DNA of 64,000 nucleotides from Crocinitomix sp. (GCA_013138735.1 WTCE01000023.1:1-64000); one strand, 5' to 3'. Counted from the first letter of the stretch, positions 1 to 9,003 are shown. Translations and numbers: made by a program. Notes: generated from the letters alone by a model not told the origin.

Positions 1-2
1 CG

Positions 3-68
3 CAGCAAGAATTAAAGGGAAAGCTTTGTCCAAAGCTTAATGAACTGATTACAGCCTACACGCAATAA
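3..68 (+). CDS. Possible C-terminal end of a gene entering from the left edge
   Basis: The third forward frame is open from the window edge to a TAA at 66-68 and encodes a 21-residue tail rich in Lys and Leu that ends ITAYTQ. It could be the end of a plus-strand gene that starts outside the window. Another frame also stays open to position 40, so the choice is uncertain. No function can be given. Confidence 0.25.
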   Translation, partial: QQELKGKLCPKLNELITAYTQ

Positions 69-240
69 ATACAGCCATACAATTTGAGTGGAATCCCACG
101 CCAATACTGCAATTGAAGTTCAACATCCGAATAAACACACCTTCCGTTTGTAAATACTTGTAAACGTTTGTAAATGCTTATTTCGGGTTAATTATTATTT
201 ACTAAAAATACATAATTATTAGGCCTTTCCAGCAATTTCA

Positions 241-276
241 CAAAAAAAAAGAGGTTATCTAAATAGACAACCTCTT
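241..276 (-). terminator. Intrinsic terminator after the type B T9SS gene
   Basis: An 11-bp hairpin (arms AGAGGTTATCT and AGACAACCTCT, one mismatch, AAAT loop) is followed on the minus strand by a run of nine T. It lies about 25 bases past the stop of the minus-strand gene ending at 300 and fits rho-independent termination of that operon. Confidence 0.85.
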
Positions 277-299
277 TAGTATTTCATAACTATAATCTC

Positions 300-3200
300 T
301 TATTCTTTTCTAAGCAGTGTTACATTGCCCTGCCCTTGTTGTTCAGTTCCATTGGTGTATCTGATAAAATACGTATAGAAATAAACTCCAGCAGCACTTT
401 CACCACCACTTTTTCTATTGCCATCCCATCCGTCATCAATATCATTGAATTCAAAAACAGTACTTCCCCATCTGTCAACAATTACACACTGGAATACATC
501 TACACCTTTCGCATCTTTATTAAATGCAAATACATCATTCTTTTCATCTCCATCCGGTGTAAATACATTGAACGGTACAAATATTGGCTGAGCAAAGACC
601 GTAATATCCTTACAGGTTGTGTCTTTACATCCATTTTTATTTGATGCGACTAAACAAACCGTATAAACTTGTTCGCCAGTATACGTTGTATCGAATTGCT
701 CCTCTAAACTTTCGCTTAAAATCCAATTGGTATTATCATAATCGAAATTCCACCAGAAAGTTGTATCCGCAGTTGGGTTTAATGGATTTGCAAAATTAAT
801 AGATTGATTAGAGAAGTTTGCAAACACATCCTCAGTTCCCTTACAATCTTCATTCAACTGATCTGAAGTAACTGTAAAAATCGCTTCAGGATTTAATGAA
901 TCAACCGTTACTGTTCTATTGACCATACATCCAACATTATCTGTTACAGTGATAACATAATCACCAGGATTTAAACCACCCCAAGTAGAGTTATCTGAAT
1001 TATCAATCGTACCAGGTTTTGTCCAGAAATAATCATAATCAGGAACACCACCAGTGGCAGCAGCAAATACTTGTCCATTTCCAGATTGATAACCGAAGAG
1101 CCTACAATAAGCGGGGTCAAACCCGAGTTCACTAAAGGTTATTTCATCATTTTCTGTAATTGTGAATTCGTATAAATTATCACAATACTCATCTTGAATA
1201 GTAATTAAGTACGTTCCTGCAGGTAAACCAGAAGCAACATTCACATCTGTTGGAGGATTTGGCACAATACCACCTAAATCCCAGAAGTAACGTACTATTC
1301 CTGATGAATTAAAGACATCATCTACAATTATGCTTCCTGTGCTGTCTCCATAACAAAGCACATGCTTTACAGTAAACTCAGCATACAAAGAATCAGGTTG
1401 ACCCATGATTATTTGAATCGAATCAACGCATCCATTTTCATCTTCAACATAACCCCAATAAGTTCCAGAACCAATTGTATTCAATACATCCGAATCCTCA
1501 TCTGGTAAATCTTTCCAAGAGAAAGTATAGATTCCTGTTCCACCAGTTACAGAAAGATCAATTGATCCATCAGAATAAGCATAACAAGTTGGTTCATTCA
1601 AGGTATTCACTGTAAGGTTCAATTCAGTTGGACTTGTAATCTCTATTGGAATAGTAACTTCACAGCCAAAATCATCCAAAATAGTAACAAACCAAGTACC
1701 TGGGATCATATCCGTTCGCGACGTATTTGTTTCATCCCCTGGATACGTTCCTCCTAAAGGATCAGTCCATATAATTGTCAAAATTGTACCATCAACTTCA
1801 CCTAAAGCATCAACTGGAGTTGCAGTAATTTCCGCAGCACCATTATCAAATCCAAAACAAGTAATGTTTGTGATAGTAATAATATCCACATCAATAAAGT
1901 GCCCTGCAGATGTAATTGTTACTACAGAATCAGTAATACATCCTTCTGAATCCACTGCGATAATAACAACAGCTGTTCCAGCAATATCATCAATATCTGC
2001 ATTTGTACCAGGCGTTGGAACTCCGTTTAAGAAGATCACATAAGGTGCACCGTTTCCAGTTCCGTCTATAATAGATGCGTCTACATTTCCTAAAGATGCA
2101 TCTGGACAAGAAACTGCTGGTGTAATGATTATAGGACTAATTACTGGTGCAGAGAAAGTTCCGCTAAATGTTGCTGTACAACCTGCTTCATCTGTTACTT
2201 CAATTTCATACGCCCATCCACCTTCTAAATTTTCAATTGTTGCTGTTCCGCCGCTTTCAACATCACCGTCTACTAAATCACCAGATTCAGTACTAACAAC
2301 AGTATAGTCTCCACCACCACCGGTAAGAATAAAATCAATTCCATTAATATAATCACCATCACAATTCACTACGATTTCCGCTTCGATTGGACACGCATAA
2401 GTAATTTCAATAGCATCACCTAAATCATAACAACCATTTGCATCTTTATCCCAAGTCACACTAAAATTGTCATTATCAGCGCCATCTCCTACGCCGTCAT
2501 CTCCTGCAACAGGAACTAAATAATAAGTTCCACAACCTAATTCTCCAATTGGACTGTCGTCATCATGAATGTCCATTAAATCTTCGGTTGGAATAATTAA
2601 TCCTAAATAACCAGGATCAGCAATTGGATCGTCACCTACTGGCGGCGCATCATAAACTAACCACATGATTTGCGCGGTATAAATCCCATCTCCTATTGGA
2701 GCGTCAATCGTATCGGCTGGTAAAGTAAAATCATCATTAGACGTTATTTCATAAGTATCACCTTCACATAAGAATAAAGGATCATCACTTGGCACAAATT
2801 CGCCATTCTTTTGAATGCTAAACGTACCAGCAAAAGCTGCGCACGGCGGATCAACAACAATATCGCAATCTGTTTCAGCATCTCCACCAATTTTACCTAG
2901 TGTTACATCCTGCACAACTGCTGCATAATTTGTAATTAATAAAATATAAACCTCACCGGGTAGGCAGCCTACAATTTCTGGCGTTTCATATGCTACACCA
3001 GAATAACTACAATCTACAATTGGAGAATCAACACCTCCTAGCGTTCCACAATTTGAAATTGCATCAGCCAAATCATCAAAAGGTCCCCAAATAATAAAAT
3101 CAATATCAAAATCGGCAAACAGCTCCATTTCAATGGTGCCGCCTACAGCAATTTCTAAATAATACCAACTTGGATTGGGTTGTGTGAATAAACATCCGTA

Positions 3201-3365
3201 ATCATTTCCAGGTTCAGAAATATCTCCTACACCTGCAGTAAATGAAATACCAACATCAGTACAAATTGGTTCCATTTCCGCACAAGTTGGTCCTTGCGCA
3301 AAACTTGTTGTACTGGCTAAGGTTAAAACTAAACCACAACCAATATTTAAAATTCTTTTCAACAT
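300..3365 (-). CDS. Large secreted protein with type B T9SS (gliding-motility-associated) C-terminal domain
   Basis: A 1021-residue exported protein. Residues 1-23 form a signal peptide ending at SFAQ. The N-terminal part (about 25-330) is Cys- and Asp-rich and reads as a beta-sandwich region. From about 400 to 780 there are SprB-type repeats, recognised by motifs such as NITCFGFDNGA, PTCYAYSDGS and LCYGDSTGS. The last 90 residues, from FVPFNVFTPDGDEKNDVF, match the gliding-motility-associated C-terminal domain that targets proteins to the type IX secretion system and the cell surface. The region from about 730 to the end is strongly similar to the protein at 59946-62516, including a shared CRLFGYQSGNG segment, so the two are paralogues. 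The stop is followed by a good terminator, and a small secreted protein lies 5 bp upstream in the same direction. A role as surface adhesin or cargo is inferred. Confidence 0.9.
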   Translation of the reverse strand: MLKRILNIGCGLVLTLASTTSFAQGPTCAEMEPICTDVGISFTAGVGDISEPGNDYGCLFTQPNPSWYYLEIAVGGTIEMELFADFDIDFIIWGPFDDLADAISNCGTLGGVDSPIVDCSYSGVAYETPEIVGCLPGEVYILLITNYAAVVQDVTLGKIGGDAETDCDIVVDPPCAAFAGTFSIQKNGEFVPSDDPLFLCEGDTYEITSNDDFTLPADTIDAPIGDGIYTAQIMWLVYDAPPVGDDPIADPGYLGLIIPTEDLMDIHDDDSPIGELGCGTYYLVPVAGDDGVGDGADNDNFSVTWDKDANGCYDLGDAIEITYACPIEAEIVVNCDGDYINGIDFILTGGGGDYTVVSTESGDLVDGDVESGGTATIENLEGGWAYEIEVTDEAGCTATFSGTFSAPVISPIIITPAVSCPDASLGNVDASIIDGTGNGAPYVIFLNGVPTPGTNADIDDIAGTAVVIIAVDSEGCITDSVVTITSAGHFIDVDIITITNITCFGFDNGAAEITATPVDALGEVDGTILTIIWTDPLGGTYPGDETNTSRTDMIPGTWFVTILDDFGCEVTIPIEITSPTELNLTVNTLNEPTCYAYSDGSIDLSVTGGTGIYTFSWKDLPDEDSDVLNTIGSGTYWGYVEDENGCVDSIQIIMGQPDSLYAEFTVKHVLCYGDSTGSIIVDDVFNSSGIVRYFWDLGGIVPNPPTDVNVASGLPAGTYLITIQDEYCDNLYEFTITENDEITFSELGFDPAYCRLFGYQSGNGQVFAAATGGVPDYDYFWTKPGTIDNSDNSTWGGLNPGDYVITVTDNVGCMVNRTVTVDSLNPEAIFTVTSDQLNEDCKGTEDVFANFSNQSINFANPLNPTADTTFWWNFDYDNTNWILSESLEEQFDTTYTGEQVYTVCLVASNKNGCKDTTCKDITVFAQPIFVPFNVFTPDGDEKNDVFAFNKDAKGVDVFQCVIVDRWGSTVFEFNDIDDGWDGNRKSGGESAAGVYFYTYFIRYTNGTEQQGQGNVTLLRKE

Positions 3366-3370
3366 ATCAG

Positions 3371-3718
3371 TTATTTTTTCAATTCAAGTTTTAACTCAGC
3401 AATTCTCTTCACTAATACTGCTCTCGTTTTTTCGGCATTTTTAAACCAACCATTTTCATTGGCCAATTTAAGTTCTTCAGCATTTCCTCGAATGTATACT
3501 TCTTTCTTGTTTAATGCTGACAACTGAGTTTCGCAGCTCTCTAACTCTTGAGCTGGAGTTTGAGTTTTTTTAACTTCTGTAGTTGTAACGGTTGATTTAG
3601 ATTCGCCGCCCGTCACTAACTTAATGCGTTCAGGTTTTTGATTTGTTTTTTCAACTTCTTGCGAAAAACTTCCAAAACTAAGTCCTAAGACTAATCCTGC
3701 TAAGATGATTTTTTTCAT
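3371..3718 (-). CDS. Small secreted coiled-coil protein of unknown function
   Basis: A 115-residue protein. The frame is open further upstream, to 3784, but the ATG at 3718 is preferred because it places a standard signal peptide (MKKIILAGLVLGLSFGSFSQ) at the N-terminus. The mature part is charged, with a Thr/Lys-rich stretch (about 35-60) and then a Leu/Lys/Glu helical region ending in AELKLELKK, likely a coiled coil. It lies 5 bp upstream of the large type B T9SS gene, so the two are probably co-transcribed; a helper role for that cargo is only a guess. No family was recognised. Confidence 0.75.
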   Translation of the reverse strand: MKKIILAGLVLGLSFGSFSQEVEKTNQKPERIKLVTGGESKSTVTTTEVKKTQTPAQELESCETQLSALNKKEVYIRGNAEELKLANENGWFKNAEKTRAVLVKRIAELKLELKK

Positions 3719-3952
3719 TCTATTTCTATTTATTCCTTTGTATCTCTTAAATGTATGGCTATCAAACATTTTTGATGTACACAAATTAACTTATATACTA
3801 AACGTGCTTTGCCCTATAAATAGTTGCTCCACAACATGCAAAATTGTGATTTTTTTTCCATTTCGGGGGTATATTGTTAACATTCTTGAAAAGTGTGCAA
3901 AACTTTCGTCCGAATTTAGTGCTACACGAGGCGCTCAATTTTAAAATTCACT

Positions 3953-3960
3953 TATTTTTG
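3953..3960 (+). promoter_or_regulatory. Bacteroidota-type -7 element before transketolase
   Basis: TATTTTTG matches the TAnnTTTG -7 element of Bacteroidota primary sigma promoters and lies 23 bases before the ATG at 3984. No clear -33 TTTG was found. Confidence 0.6.
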
Positions 3961-3983
3961 CCCTGTATAATAATTAGGTAGCA

Positions 3984-4826
3984 ATGGAAGTTAAAGAATT
4001 AGAAAAAATCACGTCACAAGTAAGAAGAGATATTGTAAGAATGGTAACTGCAGTTCAATCTGGTCATCCGGGTGGATCCTTAGGTTGTACCGATTTTTTA
4101 ACCGCTCTTTATTTTGAAGTAATGAACGCAGATCCTGCTGCATTTACAATGGATGGTAAAGGTGAAGATCTTTTCTTTTTATCAAACGGGCACATTTCGC
4201 CTGTTTTATATAGTGTTTTAGCTCACCGCGGTTATTTTGAGGTTTCAGAGTTAGCAACTTTCAGAAAAATTGGTACTCGCCTTCAAGGGCATCCAAGTGT
4301 TTCTAAAAATTTACCAGGTGTAAGAATTGCTTCAGGATCTTTAGGACAAGGATTATCTGTTGCGCTTGGAGCAGCTGCTGCAAAAAAATTAAACGGAGAC
4401 GATTCTATCGTTTATACCCTTCATGGAGATGGAGAATTGCAAGAAGGACAAGTTTGGGAAGCCGCTATGTATGCCGCTGGAAAGAAAGTTGACAACATAA
4501 TTGCAACGATTGATTATAATCATAAACAAATTGATGGAGACATTGATGAAGTGCTACCAATGGGCGACCTTTCTAAAAAGTGGCAAGCTTTTGGATGGGA
4601 AGTACTTGAGATGGACGGACATAACATCACTGAAATATTAGCAACGCTTGCAAAAGCCAAATCAATGACGGGCAATGGAAAGCCTATTGTCATTGTAATG
4701 ACAACCATTATGGGCAAAGGCGTTGATTTTATGATGGGAACACACAAATGGCACGGTTCACCTCCTAGTAACGAACAAGAAGCGATCGCGTTATCTCAGT
4801 TAGAAGAAACGCTGGGCGATTATTAA
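3984..4826 (+). CDS. Transketolase, N-terminal subunit
   Basis: A 280-residue thiamine-diphosphate-binding half of transketolase, which moves two-carbon ketol units between sugar phosphates in the non-oxidative pentose phosphate pathway. Visible family features are SGHPGGSLG near residue 27, the FFLSNGHISPVLY segment, and the diphosphate/metal motif HGDGELQEGQVWEAAMYAA. The length is that of the N-terminal subunit of split transketolases; the C-terminal half is at 6265-7218. A VWA gene starts 4 bases after the stop and separates the two halves, so the three are probably one transcript. A TAnnTTTG element lies just upstream. Confidence 0.95.
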   Translation: MEVKELEKITSQVRRDIVRMVTAVQSGHPGGSLGCTDFLTALYFEVMNADPAAFTMDGKGEDLFFLSNGHISPVLYSVLAHRGYFEVSELATFRKIGTRLQGHPSVSKNLPGVRIASGSLGQGLSVALGAAAAKKLNGDDSIVYTLHGDGELQEGQVWEAAMYAAGKKVDNIIATIDYNHKQIDGDIDEVLPMGDLSKKWQAFGWEVLEMDGHNITEILATLAKAKSMTGNGKPIVIVMTTIMGKGVDFMMGTHKWHGSPPSNEQEAIALSQLEETLGDY

Positions 4827-4830
4827 AATT

Positions 4831-6192
4831 TTGATAAAAAAAGCACTCATATTTCTATTCATAAGCCTTGCGGGCATTACCGCAAGTGCACAAGACCTTA
4901 CACGAATATTATTTATTTTTGATGCCTCAAACTCCATGAATGGAGAATGGGAAGGCGCTACTAAAATAATTCGTGCGAGAGAAATATTAATTGAAGCAAT
5001 TACAGAATTAGAAGGCACACCTAACTTAGAAATTGCCTTACGAGTTTATGGACATCAATCTCCAATCACCCCTACTTTTCAAGATTGCGACGACACCAAA
5101 TTAGAAGTTCCATTTGGACCTAATAATTATGAGAAGATTAAAACCTTCATTCGCAATGTCGAACCAAAAGGTACAACACCAATTGCCCGATCATTAGAAG
5201 CATCAGCGGAAGATTTTCCAGATGCTAATGCGCGAAATGTTATCATTTTAATAACAGATGGTTTAGAAGCTTGTGATGATTTCCCATGCGAATCTGCACG
5301 AAAATTAAAAGCTAAAGGCATTAACGTTACCCCTTTTGTTGTAGGACTTGGTATTGAATTAAAGTATTTGAACGATTTCACCTGTATTGGTCGTGTTTAT
5401 GAAGCTTCGACTCAAGAGACCTTTAAAAAGGTAATGAAATCGGTTATTAGTGATGCTTTATTGAATACATCCGTCCAAATTAACTTAAATGATATTCATC
5501 AAAAACCTGAAGAAACAAATGTGTCTGTGTTTTTATATGAAGCTGGAACGAATAATTTGAAATACACGTTCATGCATACCATGAATTATAAAGGAATACC
5601 GGATACAATAACGGTGATTGATCCTGAAATGCGTTATGACATGGTAGTAAATACATTGCCACGAGTTTATAAAAAGAACATTGAAATCAAAAAGTTCCAA
5701 CATAATATTATTCCTGCTGATTGTCCCCAAGGTTCTTTAAATATTCGGATTAAAGGCGCAACTAAGACAAGTGAAGTTAAAATAAGAGTAATCCAACATG
5801 GAAAAATAGTTACACTTAATGTACAGGATATTGCAAAAATGCAAAAGTACTTGGTGGGCAGTTATGATCTTGAAATTTTAACCTTACCGCGCATTTATAA
5901 GAATGACGTTCAGGTGAATCAAAGTGCATTTACATATATCGATATTCCTGGTTCAGGTTTATTGACATACCGCTGCTACCAACCTATTGTGGGGCAAGTT
6001 TTTATTAATGATAATGCTGGCCAAGATCAATGGGTATGCGATTTTGATTCAGAAAAATTAACAGACAGATTTTATTTACAACCAGGAAAGTACAAAGTAG
6101 TTTACCGACTAAAGACGGCTGTTTCGACAGACTATACTTCGGTAAAAACATTTCGTATAGATGCTGGTGAGAGCACAACAATAAACCTATAA
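4831..6192 (+). CDS. Secreted VWA-domain protein between transketolase halves
   Basis: A 453-residue exported protein. It begins at a TTG 4 bases after the transketolase N-subunit stop; no ATG fits the signal peptide, which ends near ITASAQ (residues 1-21). Residues 24-210 form a von Willebrand factor A domain with a complete metal-ion site: D31-x-S33-x-S35, a conserved Thr in KGTTPIARS near 113, and the Asp of LITDGLEAC near 142. The C-terminal half (about 215-453) contains repeated beta-rich segments with a recurring LPRVYK/LPRIYK motif and no recognised family. VWA domains bind protein ligands through a divalent metal. Its position in a sugar-metabolism operon is unexpected; it is likely co-transcribed with its neighbours. 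Confidence 0.85.
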   Translation: MIKKALIFLFISLAGITASAQDLTRILFIFDASNSMNGEWEGATKIIRAREILIEAITELEGTPNLEIALRVYGHQSPITPTFQDCDDTKLEVPFGPNNYEKIKTFIRNVEPKGTTPIARSLEASAEDFPDANARNVIILITDGLEACDDFPCESARKLKAKGINVTPFVVGLGIELKYLNDFTCIGRVYEASTQETFKKVMKSVISDALLNTSVQINLNDIHQKPEETNVSVFLYEAGTNNLKYTFMHTMNYKGIPDTITVIDPEMRYDMVVNTLPRVYKKNIEIKKFQHNIIPADCPQGSLNIRIKGATKTSEVKIRVIQHGKIVTLNVQDIAKMQKYLVGSYDLEILTLPRIYKNDVQVNQSAFTYIDIPGSGLLTYRCYQPIVGQVFINDNAGQDQWVCDFDSEKLTDRFYLQPGKYKVVYRLKTAVSTDYTSVKTFRIDAGESTTINL

Positions 6193-6264
6193 ACCAATTG
6201 GAAAACATCCGTTTGATTAAAGAATTGAGCGAATTAACTCCAACAATGAAACACTTAGAGATCA

Positions 6265-7218
6265 ATGAAAGACTTTGAAATTCAAAACCATAAAGACACC
6301 CGTTCAGGGTTTGGAGCAGGTTTGTCAGAACTTGGAAAAACAAATGAGAATGTAGTTGCCTTGTGCGCAGATTTAACAGGATCACTAAAAATGGATGCAT
6401 TTAGAGATGCACATCCGGATCGTTTTTTTCAAGTTGGAATTGCTGAGGCCAATATGATTGGTATGGCTGCTGGATTAACAATTGGCGGTAAAATCCCATT
6501 TACGGGAACTTTTGCTAATTTCTCAACTGGACGTGTTTATGATCAAATTCGTCAATCAGTTGCCTATTCAAATAAAAACGTTAAGATCTGTGCATCACAT
6601 GCTGGATTAACTTTAGGCGAAGATGGAGCTACGCATCAAATTTTAGAGGATATCGGTTTGATGAAAATGTTGCCGAACATGTGTGTTATTTCGCCTTGCG
6701 ATTATAATGAAACTAAAGCAGCAACAATTGCAATTGCGGAGTATGAAGGCCCTGTATATTTACGTTTTGGTCGTCCAAAAGTACCAAATTTCACTGATCC
6801 AAACAAAAAATTTGAAATTGGTAAAGCAGATGTTTTACATGAAGGTAAAGATGTAACGATCATTGCTACAGGACATTTGGTTTGGAAAGCAATAGAAGCT
6901 TCGGAAATATTATTAGCAAAAGGAATCAATCCTGAAATAATTAATATTCATACCATTAAACCTTTGGACGAAAAAGCAGTCTTAGAATCATTGAACAAGA
7001 CTAAATGTGTTGTTACGGCTGAAGAGCATATGATGAATGGTGGATTGGGCGATTCAATTGCGCAACTTTTAATTCGAAAAATGCCTGTACCTATGGAAAT
7101 GGTAGCTGTGAACGATACGTTTGGTGAAAGTGGAACTGGCGAGGAACTATTGACGAAATACAACATTAATACAGTTAACATTGTTGACGCTGTAGAACGT
7201 GTAATTTCTCGGAAATAG
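6265..7218 (+). CDS. Transketolase, C-terminal subunit
   Basis: A 317-residue pyrimidine-binding and C-terminal part of a split transketolase. Visible features are the RSGFGAGLSELGK start, FFQVGIAEANMIGMAAGL (with the catalytic-type Glu), TGTFANFSTGRVYDQIRQSVAY, SHAGLTLGEDGATHQ and a C-terminal domain with VTAEEHMMNGGLG. It pairs with the N-half at 3984-4826 to form one active enzyme of the non-oxidative pentose phosphate pathway. It lies 72 bases after the VWA gene, whereas split halves normally adjoin. The ATG at 6265 gives the expected N-terminus. Confidence 0.95.
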   Translation: MKDFEIQNHKDTRSGFGAGLSELGKTNENVVALCADLTGSLKMDAFRDAHPDRFFQVGIAEANMIGMAAGLTIGGKIPFTGTFANFSTGRVYDQIRQSVAYSNKNVKICASHAGLTLGEDGATHQILEDIGLMKMLPNMCVISPCDYNETKAATIAIAEYEGPVYLRFGRPKVPNFTDPNKKFEIGKADVLHEGKDVTIIATGHLVWKAIEASEILLAKGINPEIINIHTIKPLDEKAVLESLNKTKCVVTAEEHMMNGGLGDSIAQLLIRKMPVPMEMVAVNDTFGESGTGEELLTKYNINTVNIVDAVERVISRK

Positions 7219-7223
7219 GCTTC

Positions 7224-7231
7224 TATCTTTG
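7224..7231 (+). promoter_or_regulatory. -7 element of the sigma-factor operon
   Basis: TATCTTTG fits TAnnTTTG and lies between the transketolase stop and the sigma-factor ATG at 7276. It suggests that the sigma module has its own promoter, with a start site near 7237 just inside the adjacent palindrome. Confidence 0.6.
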
Positions 7232-7234
7232 TTC

Positions 7235-7250
7235 CCCGCGCATGCGCGGG
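7235..7250. repeat. Perfect 16-bp GC palindrome in sigma-factor leader
   Basis: CCCGCGCATGCGCGGG is a perfect inverted repeat and by far the most GC-rich spot in the neighbourhood. It would form a 5'-end hairpin in the sigma-factor leader, or act as a protein-binding operator. No T-run follows, so it is not a standard terminator. Confidence 0.7.
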
Positions 7251-7275
7251 ATTGTAGCAATAATAAACACACATT

Positions 7276-7812
7276 ATGTCCGGTATAGATAAAGACTTGT
7301 TGGTTGCATTCAAAGAAGACAATACAACTGGCTTTAGAAAAATCGTGCAGCAATATCAGGAACGCATTTATTGGCAAATTCGGCGCTACACCAAAAATCA
7401 TCAAGATACTGAGGATGTAATGCAGAATGTATTTGTTAAAGCCTGGAAAGGTTTAAGCAATTTTAGAGAAGAATCTAATCTATACACATGGTTATATCGC
7501 ATTGCCTATAACGAAACACATACTTTTTTAGCCAAAGAATCCAAAAGAAAGACAGTGGATCTTGATCCCCCACTCTTTGAAAACTCAATTGCTGTTGAGG
7601 GGAAAGATTATGCCCCTGAAGAGATTGAGGAGATCTTAAAAAATGCAATGGCTACTCTGCCTGAAAAACAGTTATTGGTATTCAACTTAAAGTATTTTGA
7701 CGAATTAAAATTTACCGAAATTTCTGAATTGACGGGTACAAGTGTTGGTGGATTAAAAGCCTCCTATCATTTAGCTGTTAAAAAAATAGAAGAATTTATT
7801 AAAATTGATTAA
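7276..7812 (+). CDS. ECF-type RNA polymerase sigma factor
   Basis: A 178-residue extracytoplasmic-function sigma factor. Region 2 spans about 20-90, with the core-binding and -10 recognition helix HQDTEDVMQNVFVKAWKG followed by LYTWLYRIAYNE. Region 4, an HTH for -35 recognition, spans about 120-175 and includes LPEKQLLVFNLKYFDELKFTEISELTGTS. There is no region 1.1 or 3, as expected for this class. The next two genes encode a one-TM protein and a Spy-like periplasmic protein, the usual arrangement of sigma factor, anti-sigma and periplasmic sensor. A separate promoter element and a palindrome lie in the leader. Confidence 0.92.
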   Translation: MSGIDKDLLVAFKEDNTTGFRKIVQQYQERIYWQIRRYTKNHQDTEDVMQNVFVKAWKGLSNFREESNLYTWLYRIAYNETHTFLAKESKRKTVDLDPPLFENSIAVEGKDYAPEEIEEILKNAMATLPEKQLLVFNLKYFDELKFTEISELTGTSVGGLKASYHLAVKKIEEFIKID

Positions 7813-7844
7813 ACCTTTTGCAATTATTAGAGTCATAGAGATAA

Positions 7845-8507
7845 GTGGAGAACAAGAAAGACATATTAAACGGATTAAGAAAATCACAGAAACCTGTTGT
7901 TCCTGATGGTTTTTACAATCAATTTTGGACGGATTTAATGCAACGCATTGAAAACGAATCAGGTTTTTTGGGTCAATTAAAAAAGGCTGAAAAGCCTACT
8001 GTTCCTGAAAACTTCTTCGCGAATCTAACTGCTTCTATTGGGCCAAAGGATGAATCCTTCACGTTTGACAAACTTCAAAAGCGCAAGAAGCCTACATTAC
8101 CTCTTAATTATTTTGATCAATCAACTGATCGGATTATGACGGCTCTAAAAGCTGATGACAAAGGCGCTAAGAAAACTGGCAGGGTCATCAATATGCGATT
8201 CGTTGCAATTGTATGTGCTATTGCCGCGGCTCTTGCTATTATAATTACAGTTGTTAATTTTTCAGGAGAAGGAGAGAACGATAACCAGGCAGATGTTGAT
8301 ATTCCTGAATTAAATGGTTCTGATGAGGACTTGTTGATTGACGATAATTATGATGATTATTTGGCTTATTTAGATGAGGATGAAATCATTGATTATATCA
8401 TTGAAAACGATATTGAAATAGAAGATACGACAGACTTGGTTGACTATGAGGATTACTCTGAATTTTCTGGAGAAGATATAGAGGATTACTACTTTGACCT
8501 TTTATAA
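7845..8507 (+). CDS. One-TM protein with KPxxP repeats, probable anti-sigma
   Basis: A 220-residue protein starting at GTG 32 bases after the sigma-factor stop. The cytoplasmic-side N-terminus holds three copies of a motif spaced about 32-35 residues apart: QKPVVPDGFY (15-24), EKPTVPENFF and KKPTLPLNYF. One transmembrane helix follows at about 114-136 (VAIVCAIAAALAIIITVV). The rest is extremely acidic, rich in Asp, Glu and Tyr, and should lie in the periplasm. There is no zinc anti-sigma motif. Its place directly after an ECF sigma gene and its one-TM topology make an anti-sigma role likely, but that is inference. VPxxYF-type motifs are familiar from Bacteroidota membrane proteins next to ECF sigma genes. 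Confidence 0.75.
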   Translation: MENKKDILNGLRKSQKPVVPDGFYNQFWTDLMQRIENESGFLGQLKKAEKPTVPENFFANLTASIGPKDESFTFDKLQKRKKPTLPLNYFDQSTDRIMTALKADDKGAKKTGRVINMRFVAIVCAIAAALAIIITVVNFSGEGENDNQADVDIPELNGSDEDLLIDDNYDDYLAYLDEDEIIDYIIENDIEIEDTTDLVDYEDYSEFSGEDIEDYYFDLL

Positions 8508-8514
8508 TTAGATT

Positions 8515-9003
8515 ATGGTACGAACAGGCATATTATTCATATTGACCCTATTTATTGGGACTGGCGTTTTTGCCCAACCCCCTGGTGGAGGTGGTAATAA
8601 GAATAAAGAGAAACGCGAAAAAATACATGCGCAAAAAATTGCATTTATATCAACCGAAGTTGATTTAACTCCTGACGAAGCACAGAAGTTTTGGCCTGTT
8701 TACAATCAATACGAGGCAGAGATTGAAATTTTAAGAACACAACGCAGAAAATATCATAAAGAACTACGTAAATCTGAAAATTTAAGTGATGAAAGAGCAT
8801 ATGAATTATTTGAGCTTATTTTTAAAAGCGAAAAGAAAGAAAGTGACATTCGCTTGAACTATCTCAAAGAATTCTCTGATTTATTAGGGAAGAAGAAAGC
8901 CGCGGCAGTATTTATTGCTGAGGAAAAATTCAAACGCGAATTATTGAAGAAATTAAAAAAGAATGGTGGAAATCCACCCCCTCCTGGTCACGATAGACCA
9001 TAA
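8515..9003 (+). CDS. Spy/CpxP-like periplasmic protein
   Basis: A 162-residue exported protein: signal peptide at 1-20 (ending GVFAQ), then a Gly-rich linker PPGGGGNKNKEKR, a long helical body and a Pro-rich tail NPPPPGHDRP. The helical part includes DLTPDEAQKFWPVYNQYEAEI, the LTxxQ-like segment of Spy/CpxP/ZraP-type periplasmic proteins, which act as chaperones or as stress and metal sensors that feed anti-sigma or two-component systems. It starts 7 bases after the probable anti-sigma gene and completes a three-gene envelope-stress-like module. What it senses cannot be told; no His-rich metal site is seen. Confidence 0.8.
   Translation: MVRTGILFILTLFIGTGVFAQPPGGGGNKNKEKREKIHAQKIAFISTEVDLTPDEAQKFWPVYNQYEAEIEILRTQRRKYHKELRKSENLSDERAYELFELIFKSEKKESDIRLNYLKEFSDLLGKKKAAAVFIAEEKFKRELLKKLKKNGGNPPPPGHDRP

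Noticed and set aside
148-180. TTGTAAATACTTGTAAACG direct repeats as a binding-site array
   Set aside because: Only three short AT-rich copies of loose similarity, no context to support a function.
2125-2307. Plus-strand frames inside the large minus-strand T9SS genes
   Set aside because: They are antisense shadows of repetitive Thr/Val-rich coding sequence; the minus-strand frame has full domain support.
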